Program-made: the position numbers and the translations under genes
Shown: positions 53,996 to 63,257 of the stretch, one piece after another
Layout of the letters: the number at the start of each line of letters is the position of its first letter
How positions within the stretch are numbered: the stretch's first letter is position 1
Notes under the pieces: model-generated
Database searches by the model: none
What the model saw: the letters and a program-made list of their open reading frames with translations, nothing else
What the model was told of the DNA's origin: nothing
Source of the DNA: Candidatus Izemoplasma sp.
GTDB taxonomy: Bacteria > Bacillota_I > Bacilli_A > Izemoplasmatales > Izemoplasmataceae
DNA: 64,000 nucleotides
NCBI GenBank assembly: GCA_021736205.1
Contig: JAIPGF010000004.1
Coordinates: forward strand, 1-64,000
Reading direction: 5' to 3'

Positions 53996-55768
53996 ATGCT
54001 AGAACTTACAGCAAATTACAAAACCAAGAAGTTCGATTTGATTGATGAAAAGAACAATGTTATTCATGACGTAGCCAATCTTCTCATTCCAATCGAAATC
54101 ATTGGTGCCTTAGAAGAAGGCAGTGAGACATTCATGACGCTTGAGACGTATGAACAAGGTCAGTTGAGAACTTTTGATGTCAAGTTATCTGAACTAAGTT
54201 CCCAAACTGATTGTAACAGGGTCTTAACGAACAACCTTTACTTCATTAACTTCAAACTCGTGAATCACTTACGACAGTTTATTACCTATCGCTTGCAGGA
54301 GTTGCAGGCGAAAAACCGAATCTCTTTTAGCCATAGATCATTAGGTTTTTGGCAAGATATCGATGATTCAACTATTTTTTTATTAGGAAAGAACCAAACG
54401 AAACGAGGACCATCTACTTACTATAAAGATACGCTTTCGTTTCAGCAAGGCAAGGAATCAGATTACATGGAGTTTGTGATATCTGAAATCCTACCTTACC
54501 CAAACATGCAGTTAGCATTTGTAATGGGGTTAAGCAGCGTAACAGGATCTTACCTAAAGGATTACGCAGATGTAGGTACGATTGTTCTCAACTTCTGTGG
54601 AGCGTCCAGCACTGGTAAGTCTACCACAGCACAGTTCATCGCATCACTTTGGGCAGATCCACGAATCGGTAATGATTCACTTGTTCGTACTTTCAATACT
54701 ACACAAGGTGCGATGATGCAATCAATCGAAGGCTTTAACGGTGTACCAATCATTCTTGATGACGCTACTACGGCAGCCTACATGAATAAGACTACCTTAG
54801 TCTATCAGTTAGCACAAGGAGAAGCACGTGCTAGACTCGTTGACTATGGCCGAAGTATAAGACAAGGTCAAGAATGGTCGGGTTGTGCAATCATAACAAG
54901 TGAACTACCAATCCTTTCTGAATCAGAAACGAGACAAGGATTGATAGCTCGAGTGATTGACACGAACGATATGGTATGGACTGACAGTGCTGAACATGCA
55001 GTTCGAATGAAAAATTTTATCAAAACGAATTATGGGCATCTTGGTGAAAGTTTCGCATCATACTTTCTAAGTCTTACTGATAACGAAATAAAGGTGTCTT
55101 ACCAAGATGCAAAAGATGAAGTTCTTCAAGCTATTGTCAAAAAAGACAATCTGACAGAACGAATTGTAAACAAACTTGCGATTATTTACCTGACTTCAAA
55201 GCTTGCGATGAAACATTTTGACTTTGAACTAGATTTAGAGAGCATCAAAGCAACTCTCATTGAATTTGATCAGGTGGATGTAGAGAATCGTCATATTGCT
55301 ATCCGTGCACTGGATGCTATTAAGCTCTATATTCAACAGAATCATGCAAAGTTCGATAAGTACGATCCAAATGGGACACAGCTTGAACACTCAAAAGGGT
55401 CTCTTAGCGGGATTATAACGTTCTATAAAGATACGATGGATGTCGCAATTCCTTCAGAGATAGTGAAATCCATCCTAAGAAACAATCGTATCTATGAATA
55501 CAAACCAGTACTCAAATATTGGGGTAGTAAAGATATCATCGCACAACAGAGCGGTCGAAACACGATAAACTTGTGTCACTTGGATTCACGTGCTGTGAAA
55601 TTCCACCTTGAACGAACTGCTGAAACCATGATGCCTTGGCTTTATGAAGCACCTAACTTCTACTCTACTGATGCACGTCCTCCAATCTATAAAGAGAACT
55701 ATAATAACGATGAAGATATCAAAGCCATATTTGAATCTTTTGATAGGGATGAAGGACATGCGAACTAA
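53996..55768 (+). CDS. DUF927-family ATPase, probable element replication protein
   Basis: A 590-aa protein. Residues about 120-330 carry the DUF927 core: HRSLGFWQDI, Walker A FCGASSTGKSTTAQF near 200, and a Walker B-like PIILDDAT near 252. DUF927 ATPases resemble helicase-type replication proteins of plasmids, integrative elements and phage satellites. The C-terminal 200 residues may bind DNA but show no clear motif. GGAG precedes the ATG by six bases. Confidence 0.78.
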   Translation: MLELTANYKTKKFDLIDEKNNVIHDVANLLIPIEIIGALEEGSETFMTLETYEQGQLRTFDVKLSELSSQTDCNRVLTNNLYFINFKLVNHLRQFITYRLQELQAKNRISFSHRSLGFWQDIDDSTIFLLGKNQTKRGPSTYYKDTLSFQQGKESDYMEFVISEILPYPNMQLAFVMGLSSVTGSYLKDYADVGTIVLNFCGASSTGKSTTAQFIASLWADPRIGNDSLVRTFNTTQGAMMQSIEGFNGVPIILDDATTAAYMNKTTLVYQLAQGEARARLVDYGRSIRQGQEWSGCAIITSELPILSESETRQGLIARVIDTNDMVWTDSAEHAVRMKNFIKTNYGHLGESFASYFLSLTDNEIKVSYQDAKDEVLQAIVKKDNLTERIVNKLAIIYLTSKLAMKHFDFELDLESIKATLIEFDQVDVENRHIAIRALDAIKLYIQQNHAKFDKYDPNGTQLEHSKGSLSGIITFYKDTMDVAIPSEIVKSILRNNRIYEYKPVLKYWGSKDIIAQQSGRNTINLCHLDSRAVKFHLERTAETMMPWLYEAPNFYSTDARPPIYKENYNNDEDIKAIFESFDRDEGHAN

Positions 55769-55964
55769 AGTAGATAGAGATGAGCTAGTAAGGCAAAAAG
55801 GAAAGGTATCAGTGCCAGAAGAACTGAATCGTTTCGTACTAGATTCAAAGATCAAACAACGGATGCAGGAACTGTTATTTGAAGCAATAGCAAGTCAAGT
55901 ATCAGAGGACCCTAAAAAGGGTCCTTTTTCTATGGAAGGAGAAGAAAATGAGAGAACTGCGTAA
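55758..55964 (+). CDS. Small protein upstream of the first serine recombinase
   Basis: A 68-aa hydrophilic protein (MRTKVDRDELVRQKGKV...) overlapping the DUF927 stop and the recombinase start. No family recognised. Its codons at 55906-55929 also form an intrinsic terminator, so transcription into the recombinase may end within this gene. Confidence 0.5.
   Translation: MRTKVDRDELVRQKGKVSVPEELNRFVLDSKIKQRMQELLFEAIASQVSEDPKKGPFSMEGEENERTA
55906..55929 (+). terminator. Terminator inside a small gene, before the recombinase
   Basis: AGGACCCT and AGGGTCCT pair with a short A-rich loop, followed by T5. It lies within the coding region of the 68-aa protein, 19 bases before the recombinase ATG. Confidence 0.7.
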
Positions 55965-57492
55965 AGAAGAAATAGCAAGACTTCATATGATAGCAAGCAA
56001 GAAGAGCAAAATGAAACTTCATGTTTCTATCTATGCGAGAAAGTCACGCGAAGACAAGACTGAAATGTCACTACCTACCCAAATCGATGAATGTAAGGAG
56101 TTCATCTCAAAATATGACTCCTTACTTGATATCGAAAATGTTGAAATTTTTAGCGAAGATAACGTTTCTGGATTTTTTCTTGATCAAAGAGATGAGCAAA
56201 ATCGATTGATTGATTCTGTTCGTGACAAGATGACAGACGTAATCGTGGTATCAAAGAGTGATCGATTCTCAAGAGACTCAGTAACGATGGCCTCATTGAT
56301 TCGGACAATTGAGAAGCACGATGCGTACTTGATTGTTCTAGATGACCTAGGGGATGAAAGTGCAGCAGGTATTTTAATCAAACAGATTCAATGGGCTACC
56401 AATGAGTTCCAAGTTAGAAGAAGTGCAGAAGATGTAATGAAGGTGCATTCGCGGTTAGTTGATAACGGCTATACCGTAGGCGGACCTGGTAACTACGGAT
56501 ATGATGTAAAAAATCGAAAGTATGTGATCAACCCAGAAGAAGCAATCGGGGTAGATTTGGTTTTTTCTATGTTCTTAGAAGGAAAAAGCTATAAAGAAAT
56601 CGTAGATGAGCTAGAAACTAGAGGTATTCAACCTCGTAAAACCAACCGGTTTTCCTTTGCTACAATCCACAGTATTCTTACAAATGAACGAAACTGCGGA
56701 ATCAGTACTTGGAATAGTCACAAAAAACGAAAAGATAGAGATCGAGTTATTAAGGAATTGTTCCCAGAAGTAAAATCAGAAGAAGTTGTGCCTGAAGCAA
56801 TCATTTCAAAAGAGCGCTTTGACTTAGTACAAGAATTGCTAAAAAGTAGAGCAACCGGAAGAACGATAAAGGGAAAATCTCCCTATCTGCTAACTGGACT
56901 GCTTGAATGTGGCAGTTGTAATGAATCCATAACAGGTAACTCTCAACGATCAGGGCGTAAAAAGCAACGATATAGAACCTATGAATGTAAGAATCACAAG
57001 AAAAAACATGGTGGAAACTGTTCAACTAAGCCTATTCGTGTTGAATACCTTGAAGACATAATAAAGGATCAAATCATGACAATCATGAACAACTCTATAC
57101 AGGAAGTTGGAATTGAACAGGAAATAGTGGATTCATACTTAGCTCAGGAACGAAATACCTTAGTACGTTTGAAACGAGAAAGAACAGAATACCAAAATCT
57201 AATCAGTAAAATGACCGTGGGGTTATATCAATCCGTATCCCCTACAGTAAAACGAGCAACTGAGCAAGAAATTGAAAGATTAGACACAGTTTTGACTCAA
57301 ACAGATAACAGAATCAAAGAAATTGAGCATAAAATAGACACGATTGTTACCACTGTTGCCACTGCTACCACTAAAAAGCTTGATAAAGAAGAAATTTTCA
57401 TCAATGATGAGCTGTCAAAACGTATTATTAGAACCTTTGTTTCAAAAATAGAGGTAACAAATCAAGAAATTACAATAGATTGGAAGCAGTAA
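55948..57492 (+). CDS. Large serine recombinase (first)
   Basis: A 514-aa site-specific integrase. The catalytic domain starts LHVSIYARKSRED with the nucleophilic Ser near residue 33, and includes SKSDRFSRDSV. The recombinase domain follows (PGNYGYDVKNRKYVIN...), then a zinc ribbon (CGSCNESITGN ... YECKNHKKKHGGNC) and a coiled coil near 390-460. All parts are present, so it is probably active. It likely excises and integrates the element. GGAAGGAG precedes the ATG. Confidence 0.9.
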   Translation: MRELRKEEIARLHMIASKKSKMKLHVSIYARKSREDKTEMSLPTQIDECKEFISKYDSLLDIENVEIFSEDNVSGFFLDQRDEQNRLIDSVRDKMTDVIVVSKSDRFSRDSVTMASLIRTIEKHDAYLIVLDDLGDESAAGILIKQIQWATNEFQVRRSAEDVMKVHSRLVDNGYTVGGPGNYGYDVKNRKYVINPEEAIGVDLVFSMFLEGKSYKEIVDELETRGIQPRKTNRFSFATIHSILTNERNCGISTWNSHKKRKDRDRVIKELFPEVKSEEVVPEAIISKERFDLVQELLKSRATGRTIKGKSPYLLTGLLECGSCNESITGNSQRSGRKKQRYRTYECKNHKKKHGGNCSTKPIRVEYLEDIIKDQIMTIMNNSIQEVGIEQEIVDSYLAQERNTLVRLKRERTEYQNLISKMTVGLYQSVSPTVKRATEQEIERLDTVLTQTDNRIKEIEHKIDTIVTTVATATTKKLDKEEIFINDELSKRIIRTFVSKIEVTNQEITIDWKQ

Positions 57493-57503
57493 AAGCTGCT
57501 TCC
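57484..57503. repeat. Hairpin at the stop codon of the first recombinase
   Basis: GAAGCAG/CTGCTTC pair across the stop codon. No T-run follows on the plus strand. Confidence 0.4.
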
Positions 57504-57525
57504 TCAAAAAAGAAAGGATAGAAAT

Positions 57526-58263
57526 ATGAGTGAAATAAAAAACTTAATCGAAGATTACGAGAATCTCCATCAAGTTTATGACTTGAGAAATACTTTTACC
57601 ATTTTGGATGAAGATATTTTCTACATATTAAAAGTTTTTGCAAATGATGAAGAGGGGCTAAATCGAAAGTATATGGGTATATTTAATAGCCTCTTGCAGA
57701 AGTATAGTTATCAAAACTATGACGATTATTCATTTGATGTATATCAGGCACTTGCATTTGATTTCATCGAAGAAAAATCAAAGGAGTATTGTAAAGAGGT
57801 AGCTAGTTATGGAATAGATGCTTTTAAGTATTTTACAAGCAAATATAATAAGCATAACGTCAACTATAACAACCCTGATATGAATGCAGTAGCATTTTCT
57901 CTAGCTGAGTTAGATTGGGAAAGTTATAGTCTGACGCTTAGTAAGCGAGTTGAGATGCAATATGTAAGAAGTTTGAAAATTTTACTTAAAAATATCACAG
58001 CAGATATCAAACAAGATTCAGTGTTTATGGATCAACTCGAGTTAGATTTGACGATTCTTGAGCTAAGTTCAACGAGAGATTTAACAATTGATGAACTATA
58101 CGTGCTTTTTCAGTATTATTACAATGAAATGATTGATGAGTTAACATTAATCGATAACTTAAAGGTAAATGGGTACCCTCATTTTCCACATACAGTTGAT
58201 TATACATTTATCCGAGATTTTGATGACTTAAAAGAATTGGAACTTTGGTTTAAACTTCAATAG
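57526..58263 (+). CDS. Protein of unknown function between the two recombinases
   Basis: A 245-aa acidic, largely helical soluble protein (IKNLIEDYENLHQVYDLRNTF..., ITADIKQDSVFMDQLELDLTILELS). No catalytic motif or membrane segment seen, and no family recognised. AAAGGATAG precedes the ATG. It has its own downstream terminator and could be cargo. Confidence 0.55.
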   Translation: MSEIKNLIEDYENLHQVYDLRNTFTILDEDIFYILKVFANDEEGLNRKYMGIFNSLLQKYSYQNYDDYSFDVYQALAFDFIEEKSKEYCKEVASYGIDAFKYFTSKYNKHNVNYNNPDMNAVAFSLAELDWESYSLTLSKRVEMQYVRSLKILLKNITADIKQDSVFMDQLELDLTILELSSTRDLTIDELYVLFQYYYNEMIDELTLIDNLKVNGYPHFPHTVDYTFIRDFDDLKELELWFKLQ

Positions 58264-58268
58264 AATGG

Positions 58269-58300
58269 AAGACCTAAGCGAGAGCTTGGGTCTTTCTTTT
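58269..58300 (+). terminator. Terminator after the unknown gene
   Basis: AGACCTAAGC, GAGA, GCTTGGGTCT and T-rich tail. Confidence 0.8.
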
Positions 58301-58347
58301 GTATTAGCTAAAGTATTGACTATATATCATAAATATGGAGGTGAAAC

Positions 58348-59907
58348 ATGAAACAGAAAAAAGCAGTATGTTACTGTAGATATTCATCAACGAATCAAAG
58401 AGAGGAATCCATTAACAAACAGTTAGATAAGATTGAAGAATACTGTAAGAGAAACAACCTGAATTTAGTCGATAGGTATATTGATGAAGCGAAAACAGGT
58501 ACAAATGATAATCGGGATGGCTTTCAACAAATGATGGAAGATGCCTATATGTCAGATTGGGATTTTGTTGTGGTTTACAGAATGAACCGCCTAAGTAGAT
58601 CAGTGGCCGATAGTATGCATTACAAGAAACAGTTGAATAAATTAGGTATACGTATACTAAGTGTTATTGAAGATTTTGATGAAACGACACCTGAAGGAGG
58701 ATTCTTCAACTTGATTACGATGGGTATCTCGGAATTTTACGTAAAAAATTTGGCCAGAGAAGCATTTGCTGGATTAATGCAAAATGCGAACAAAGCCATT
58801 CATACAGGAGGTATTCCGCCATTAGGGTTTAATCTAAATGAGGAGAAAAAACTAGTAATAAATAAAAAAGAAGCAGAAGCTGTCCGCATGATATTTGACT
58901 TAGTCTTAAAAGATTATAGTTATGCAGAGATTGCACGAATATTGAATAAACTAGGATATCGTACAAAGACTGGTAAAAAGTTCAAATCACACTTAACAGA
59001 TTTATTACAAAATCGAAAGTATATTGGGGAATATGTCTATAATCGTAGTGCCAAAAAGAATGTTGATGGTACTAGAAACCACCATAAAAATAAACCTGAT
59101 AAAGATATCATCAGGATTCCAAATGCAATACCTTTCATTGTAAACAAAGAGAAATTCGATAAGGTACAACGACTATTGCAAAAGAGAAAACATAGTCAAT
59201 ATAACCGAGGTCCAAAAAGTAAGTATCTACTATCTGGATTGATTCGGTGTGCGAATTGCGGGTCAAGTATTACTGGACATACACAGTATACTGGATCTAG
59301 CAAACATTGCCGGATTATTTACCGTTGTAAAACAAAAAAACTAGAACCATGTCCAACAAAGCCAATCAATATTGAGTACATGGATCGATTTGTCATACAA
59401 GAAATCAATCGAATATTAAGTAAAGATTCAGCTAAATTAATTAAAACAGAGATAAACAATCAACTGAAACAAATCAAAATCAAGTTAAACTCTCTAAATG
59501 AAAAGTATGACAAGGATATCGCTGATAACAATAAACAGTTAATGAATCTAACCAATCAACTAGATAGTCACAGTAAAAGTATTGATACGTTACTAAATGA
59601 ACAGATACAAGATTATATTAATACGATAAGAGAAATCAAATACGAGCAATCATTAATAGCTTCAGACCTAAAAGCAATTAATACGGTATATAAAAAAGAC
59701 ATTGTAAGTAAACAAAAGTTCTACAAAGATCTATTCAAAGAAAATCGAAAAGAAGCGGTAAGAAATATTGTCAAAGTAATCGAACAAGGAAACGAAATAA
59801 TAACAATTAACATCCTATTGAATGCATTTATTCAGTACGATTTGAATGAAGAACTAATATACCGAATCAATATTGATAGAGACATTTTAGCATGGAACAA
59901 CTTCTGA
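58348..59907 (+). CDS. Large serine recombinase (second)
   Basis: A 519-aa integrase distinct from the first. The catalytic domain starts AVCYCRYSSTNQREES with the Ser near residue 12, and contains YRMNRLSRSVADS. A recombinase domain follows (GGIPPLGFNLNEEKK...), then a zinc ribbon (CANCGSSITGH ... CRIIYRCKTKKLEPC) and a long coiled coil at 385-450. Fully formed, probably active. GGAGGTG precedes the ATG. Confidence 0.9.
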   Translation: MKQKKAVCYCRYSSTNQREESINKQLDKIEEYCKRNNLNLVDRYIDEAKTGTNDNRDGFQQMMEDAYMSDWDFVVVYRMNRLSRSVADSMHYKKQLNKLGIRILSVIEDFDETTPEGGFFNLITMGISEFYVKNLAREAFAGLMQNANKAIHTGGIPPLGFNLNEEKKLVINKKEAEAVRMIFDLVLKDYSYAEIARILNKLGYRTKTGKKFKSHLTDLLQNRKYIGEYVYNRSAKKNVDGTRNHHKNKPDKDIIRIPNAIPFIVNKEKFDKVQRLLQKRKHSQYNRGPKSKYLLSGLIRCANCGSSITGHTQYTGSSKHCRIIYRCKTKKLEPCPTKPINIEYMDRFVIQEINRILSKDSAKLIKTEINNQLKQIKIKLNSLNEKYDKDIADNNKQLMNLTNQLDSHSKSIDTLLNEQIQDYINTIREIKYEQSLIASDLKAINTVYKKDIVSKQKFYKDLFKENRKEAVRNIVKVIEQGNEIITINILLNAFIQYDLNEELIYRINIDRDILAWNNF

Positions 59908-59925
59908 TGAGGTTGTTCTTTTTTT
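59895..59925 (+). terminator. Terminator overlapping the end of the second recombinase
   Basis: GAACAAC (last codons of the gene) and GTTGTTC pair across the stop and are followed by T7. Confidence 0.8.
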
Positions 59926-59959
59926 AAGATAATTATCGTCATCGATTGTTATTTTGTGT

Positions 59960-60001
59960 AAAGATTTTTATCTTTCAGTTCAAAGTGTAATATGTTATAA
60001 T
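59960..60001 (+). promoter_or_regulatory. Promoter and palindrome before the helicase gene
   Basis: TGTTATAAT (59993-60001) is an extended -10. Just upstream, AAAGAT-TTTT-ATCTTT (59960-59975) is a palindrome close to the -35 region and may be an operator. Confidence 0.5.
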
Positions 60002-60026
60002 TTTAATAACGCGTGAGGTGATAAAA

Positions 60027-63000
60027 ATGGGGAAAACTTTTGATAAAAACAGGTTAGGGCAGGTTGGGGAGTTCTTAAGAGATAATATTAATAAGGATTC
60101 TAAGGTAGATGTTGTTTCATCTATATTTACCATATATGCCTTTGATAAATTAAAAAAACAATTAAACCAAACAGAGTCTGTTCGGTTTCTTTATAATGAA
60201 CCGACTTTTTTAGATAATTCTTTTATTGTTAATAAAGATAGTAAAGTATTCGTGTTAGAAATGAAAAATAGAGAGAGGAACATGTCTGAATTTGATCTTG
60301 AGATTGCATTAAAAAACAAACTTGATCAACCTACTGTTGCTCAAGAGTTTTATAATTTTATTAATAATAAAGTGAATGTTAAATCAGTTATAAACAAGAA
60401 TGTTATAAACCATAAATTTATACAAGTTAAAAACACGAATGAAAAAAACTATTTACTAGATGGGTCTAATCTAGATTTTTCATTAGAGGGATTAGGGTAC
60501 AAAAACAGAGTCATGTTTGACTTTAAAAAATATGAAGATGATCCAGGGATTATTAACGATTTCTCTAATTTTTTTGATGAAATATGGAATAATCAAGATG
60601 TAACTAAAGATGTAAAAGCGAATATGCTCGAACACTTAACAACTTTGTATAAAGAAAATGCACCAGAATTAATTTATTACTTAACGCTTTACCATATGTT
60701 TAAAGACATACTAATCAATCAAGATGATTATACCAGAATTAAGGAAAAGACTGGTATTCATAATAGTAAGATATGGAATATGCTCTATAACTTTCAACAA
60801 GATGCTGCTGTAGGTGCTATCAAGAAGATTGAAACCTATAATGGTTGTATTATAGCTGATTCAGTTGGACTGGGGAAAACGTTTGAAGCCTTAGCTATTA
60901 TCAAATACTATGAGTTACGCAATGATAGAGTATTAGTGCTGTCACCTAAAAAACTGCGAAGTAACTGGACATCATTCAAACAAAATTCAACAAGCAATAT
61001 GTTGGCTGAAGATCGCTTCAACTACGATGTGCTAAATCACACCGACTTATCACGTGATGGTGGTTATTCGGGAGACATAGATTTATCAACAATAAACTGG
61101 GGCAATTACGATTTGTTGGTAATAGATGAATCACACAATTTTAGAAATGCACCAGCTGTTAAAGATAGAATCACAAGATACGATAAATTAATGGATTGGA
61201 TTATTAAAAGTGGTGTGAAGACAAAAGTGTTGATGTTATCTGCTACACCAGTAAATAACCGTTTGGCTGATTTGAAAAATCAAATTAGATTTATCACAGA
61301 AGATAACGACCATGCATTAGCGGAATCAACTAATATTGAAAGTGTCGAAAGAACATTAACAAATGCCCAAAGACGATTTAACGAATGGGGCGAAAGACCA
61401 GATGGTTTACGTTCTACTGATGCATTACTACAAATGCTTGATTATGATTTCTTTAATTTGTTAAATTCATTAACCATTGCCAGAAGTCGTAAACACATTC
61501 AAAAATACTATGATACAAAAGATATAGGAGAGTTTCCAAAAAGGTTAACGCCTATTACAATCAAATCAGATATCGATGCACTAGGAGAGTTTCCTTCCTT
61601 AAGTAGTGTCAATGGTGACATAGCAAAACTAACCTTACCGATATATTCACCAATGTTATATCTTTTACCTACAAGAGTAGCAGAATATGAAGAAAAGTAC
61701 GGACAAACAGTAAAAGGTGGAACAAGTTCTTTTACCCAAACTGATAGAGAGCGTAGTTTGGTTAATTTAATGCGCGTAAACATTTTAAAACGTCTTGAAA
61801 GTAGTGTTGATGCATTCCGGTTAACCATTGGTAGAGTATTAACCCAAATCGATGATGCGTTGCAAAAAATCGAAAATCATAAATCGTTTGATTATGATTC
61901 TATTAATGATGCGGATGATGAATGGGAAGATGTAGAAGTTGGTAAAAAAATTACTGTGTTACTAAAAGATATGGATAGAATTCGTTATAAAAACGACCTT
62001 CTTGAAGACAAAGCCATACTGCAAAGACTCTTGGATGAATCATATAAAGTTACTGTTGATAGAGATAAAAAACTGCTTGATTTAAAAGAGCAAATAACAA
62101 ATAAAATAAAGAATCCTATTAATCCAAATAACAAAAAAATGATTATCTTTACATCATTTAGTGATACTGCTGAATATCTCTATAAAAACATTAGTGATTG
62201 GGTCAAAGATAACTTCGGAGTAAACTCTGGATTAGTAACTGGATCATCAGCACTTAAAAACAATGCACCAAATGTAAGAAACCATTTTGAAGATATATTG
62301 ATTCATTTTTCACCAGAATCTAGTAAATATATCAGCAAAGAGGGTTCAATTGATATCTTAATCGCAACCGACTGTATTAGCGAAGGACAAAATCTTCAAG
62401 ATTGTGATTACTTGGTCAATTATGATATTCACTGGAATCCAGTCAGAATCATTCAACGATTTGGTCGTATAGACCGTATTGGTAGTAAAAATAAAGTAAT
62501 CCAGCTTGTTAACTTCTGGCCGAATATGGAGTTAGATGAATATATTAATCTTGAATCGAGAGTTAAGAACCGAATGGCTTTACTTGATTTATCAGCGACA
62601 GGTGAAGATGACGTATTAAGTGCAGAAGGAAAAGACTTAGCTTACCGTAAAGAACAATTAAAAAAACTTCAAGAAGAAGTTGTCGATCTTGAAGATATTT
62701 CAGGTGGTATTTCAATCACTGATTTTACATTGGATGATTTTATTATATCGCTAGAAAAGTATATGAAGGAACATCCTAGTATGTTAGAAGATTATCCAAC
62801 AGGCATACATGCAGTAACCAACATACCAAATCAAGTTAAAGATGAAGCAGTTGAAGGCGTCATTTATTGTTTAAAACAAATGAACTACGATGTGAATGAG
62901 AAAGCAGCTAATTCGCTCTATCCATTTTTCTTAGTCTATGTGAAACAAGATGGTGACATTCATATTAGCAATAAAAGTCCTAAACGTATACTGGACCTAT

Positions 63001-63257
63001 TTAAAAGTATGACTACTGGTAAAAGCGATGTGTTAAGGGAAGTCGTTGAATCCTTTAATAAGGAAACAAAAGATGGAACAAAGATGGATAAATATACTGA
63101 ATTATTAGAGAAAGCCGTATTTGACATTAAGGGAATAGCAGAAGAAAAAGGTGTTCAATCACTATTCCGATTAGGACGATCAACCATTAAAACCAACCAA
63201 GTTAAAGGATTAAATGATTTTGAACTTGTATCATTTTTGGTGATTAAAGATGAGTAA
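60027..63257 (+). CDS. SNF2-type helicase of a restriction/defence system
   Basis: A 1076-aa superfamily 2 protein. An N-terminal nuclease-like or adaptor region (residues 1-250) contains VFVLEMKNRE, in which Glu-x-Lys follows a beta strand as in PD-D/ExK folds. The helicase has Walker A ADSVGLGKTFEAL near 281, LLVIDESHNFRN (DESH), LSATPVNN, and the C-terminal lobe TDCISEGQNLQDCDYLVNYDIHWNPVRIIQRFGRIDRIGS. Related helicases accompany DUF4391 proteins and DNA methyltransferases. ATG at 60027 follows GAGGTG. It overlaps the next gene by eight bases. Confidence 0.85.
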   Translation: MGKTFDKNRLGQVGEFLRDNINKDSKVDVVSSIFTIYAFDKLKKQLNQTESVRFLYNEPTFLDNSFIVNKDSKVFVLEMKNRERNMSEFDLEIALKNKLDQPTVAQEFYNFINNKVNVKSVINKNVINHKFIQVKNTNEKNYLLDGSNLDFSLEGLGYKNRVMFDFKKYEDDPGIINDFSNFFDEIWNNQDVTKDVKANMLEHLTTLYKENAPELIYYLTLYHMFKDILINQDDYTRIKEKTGIHNSKIWNMLYNFQQDAAVGAIKKIETYNGCIIADSVGLGKTFEALAIIKYYELRNDRVLVLSPKKLRSNWTSFKQNSTSNMLAEDRFNYDVLNHTDLSRDGGYSGDIDLSTINWGNYDLLVIDESHNFRNAPAVKDRITRYDKLMDWIIKSGVKTKVLMLSATPVNNRLADLKNQIRFITEDNDHALAESTNIESVERTLTNAQRRFNEWGERPDGLRSTDALLQMLDYDFFNLLNSLTIARSRKHIQKYYDTKDIGEFPKRLTPITIKSDIDALGEFPSLSSVNGDIAKLTLPIYSPMLYLLPTRVAEYEEKYGQTVKGGTSSFTQTDRERSLVNLMRVNILKRLESSVDAFRLTIGRVLTQIDDALQKIENHKSFDYDSINDADDEWEDVEVGKKITVLLKDMDRIRYKNDLLEDKAILQRLLDESYKVTVDRDKKLLDLKEQITNKIKNPINPNNKKMIIFTSFSDTAEYLYKNISDWVKDNFGVNSGLVTGSSALKNNAPNVRNHFEDILIHFSPESSKYISKEGSIDILIATDCISEGQNLQDCDYLVNYDIHWNPVRIIQRFGRIDRIGSKNKVIQLVNFWPNMELDEYINLESRVKNRMALLDLSATGEDDVLSAEGKDLAYRKEQLKKLQEEVVDLEDISGGISITDFTLDDFIISLEKYMKEHPSMLEDYPTGIHAVTNIPNQVKDEAVEGVIYCLKQMNYDVNEKAANSLYPFFLVYVKQDGDIHISNKSPKRILDLFKSMTTGKSDVLREVVESFNKETKDGTKMDKYTELLEKAVFDIKGIAEEKGVQSLFRLGRSTIKTNQVKGLNDFELVSFLVIKDE

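Larger units (their letters stand above)
48435..59930. mobile_element. Probable integrated element(s) next to ssrA with two serine recombinases
   Basis: The region holds RadC, SSB-like, DUF960, HU-like and DUF927 proteins and two large serine recombinases, flanked by the housekeeping rnr-smpB-ssrA block and a defence operon. No capsid, terminase or conjugation genes are seen. I found no repeat of the ssrA 3' end, so the boundaries are estimates and the two recombinases may belong to two elements. Confidence 0.55.

Noticed and set aside
48435-59930. Complete prophage
   Set aside because: No capsid, portal, terminase, tail or lysis gene was recognised.
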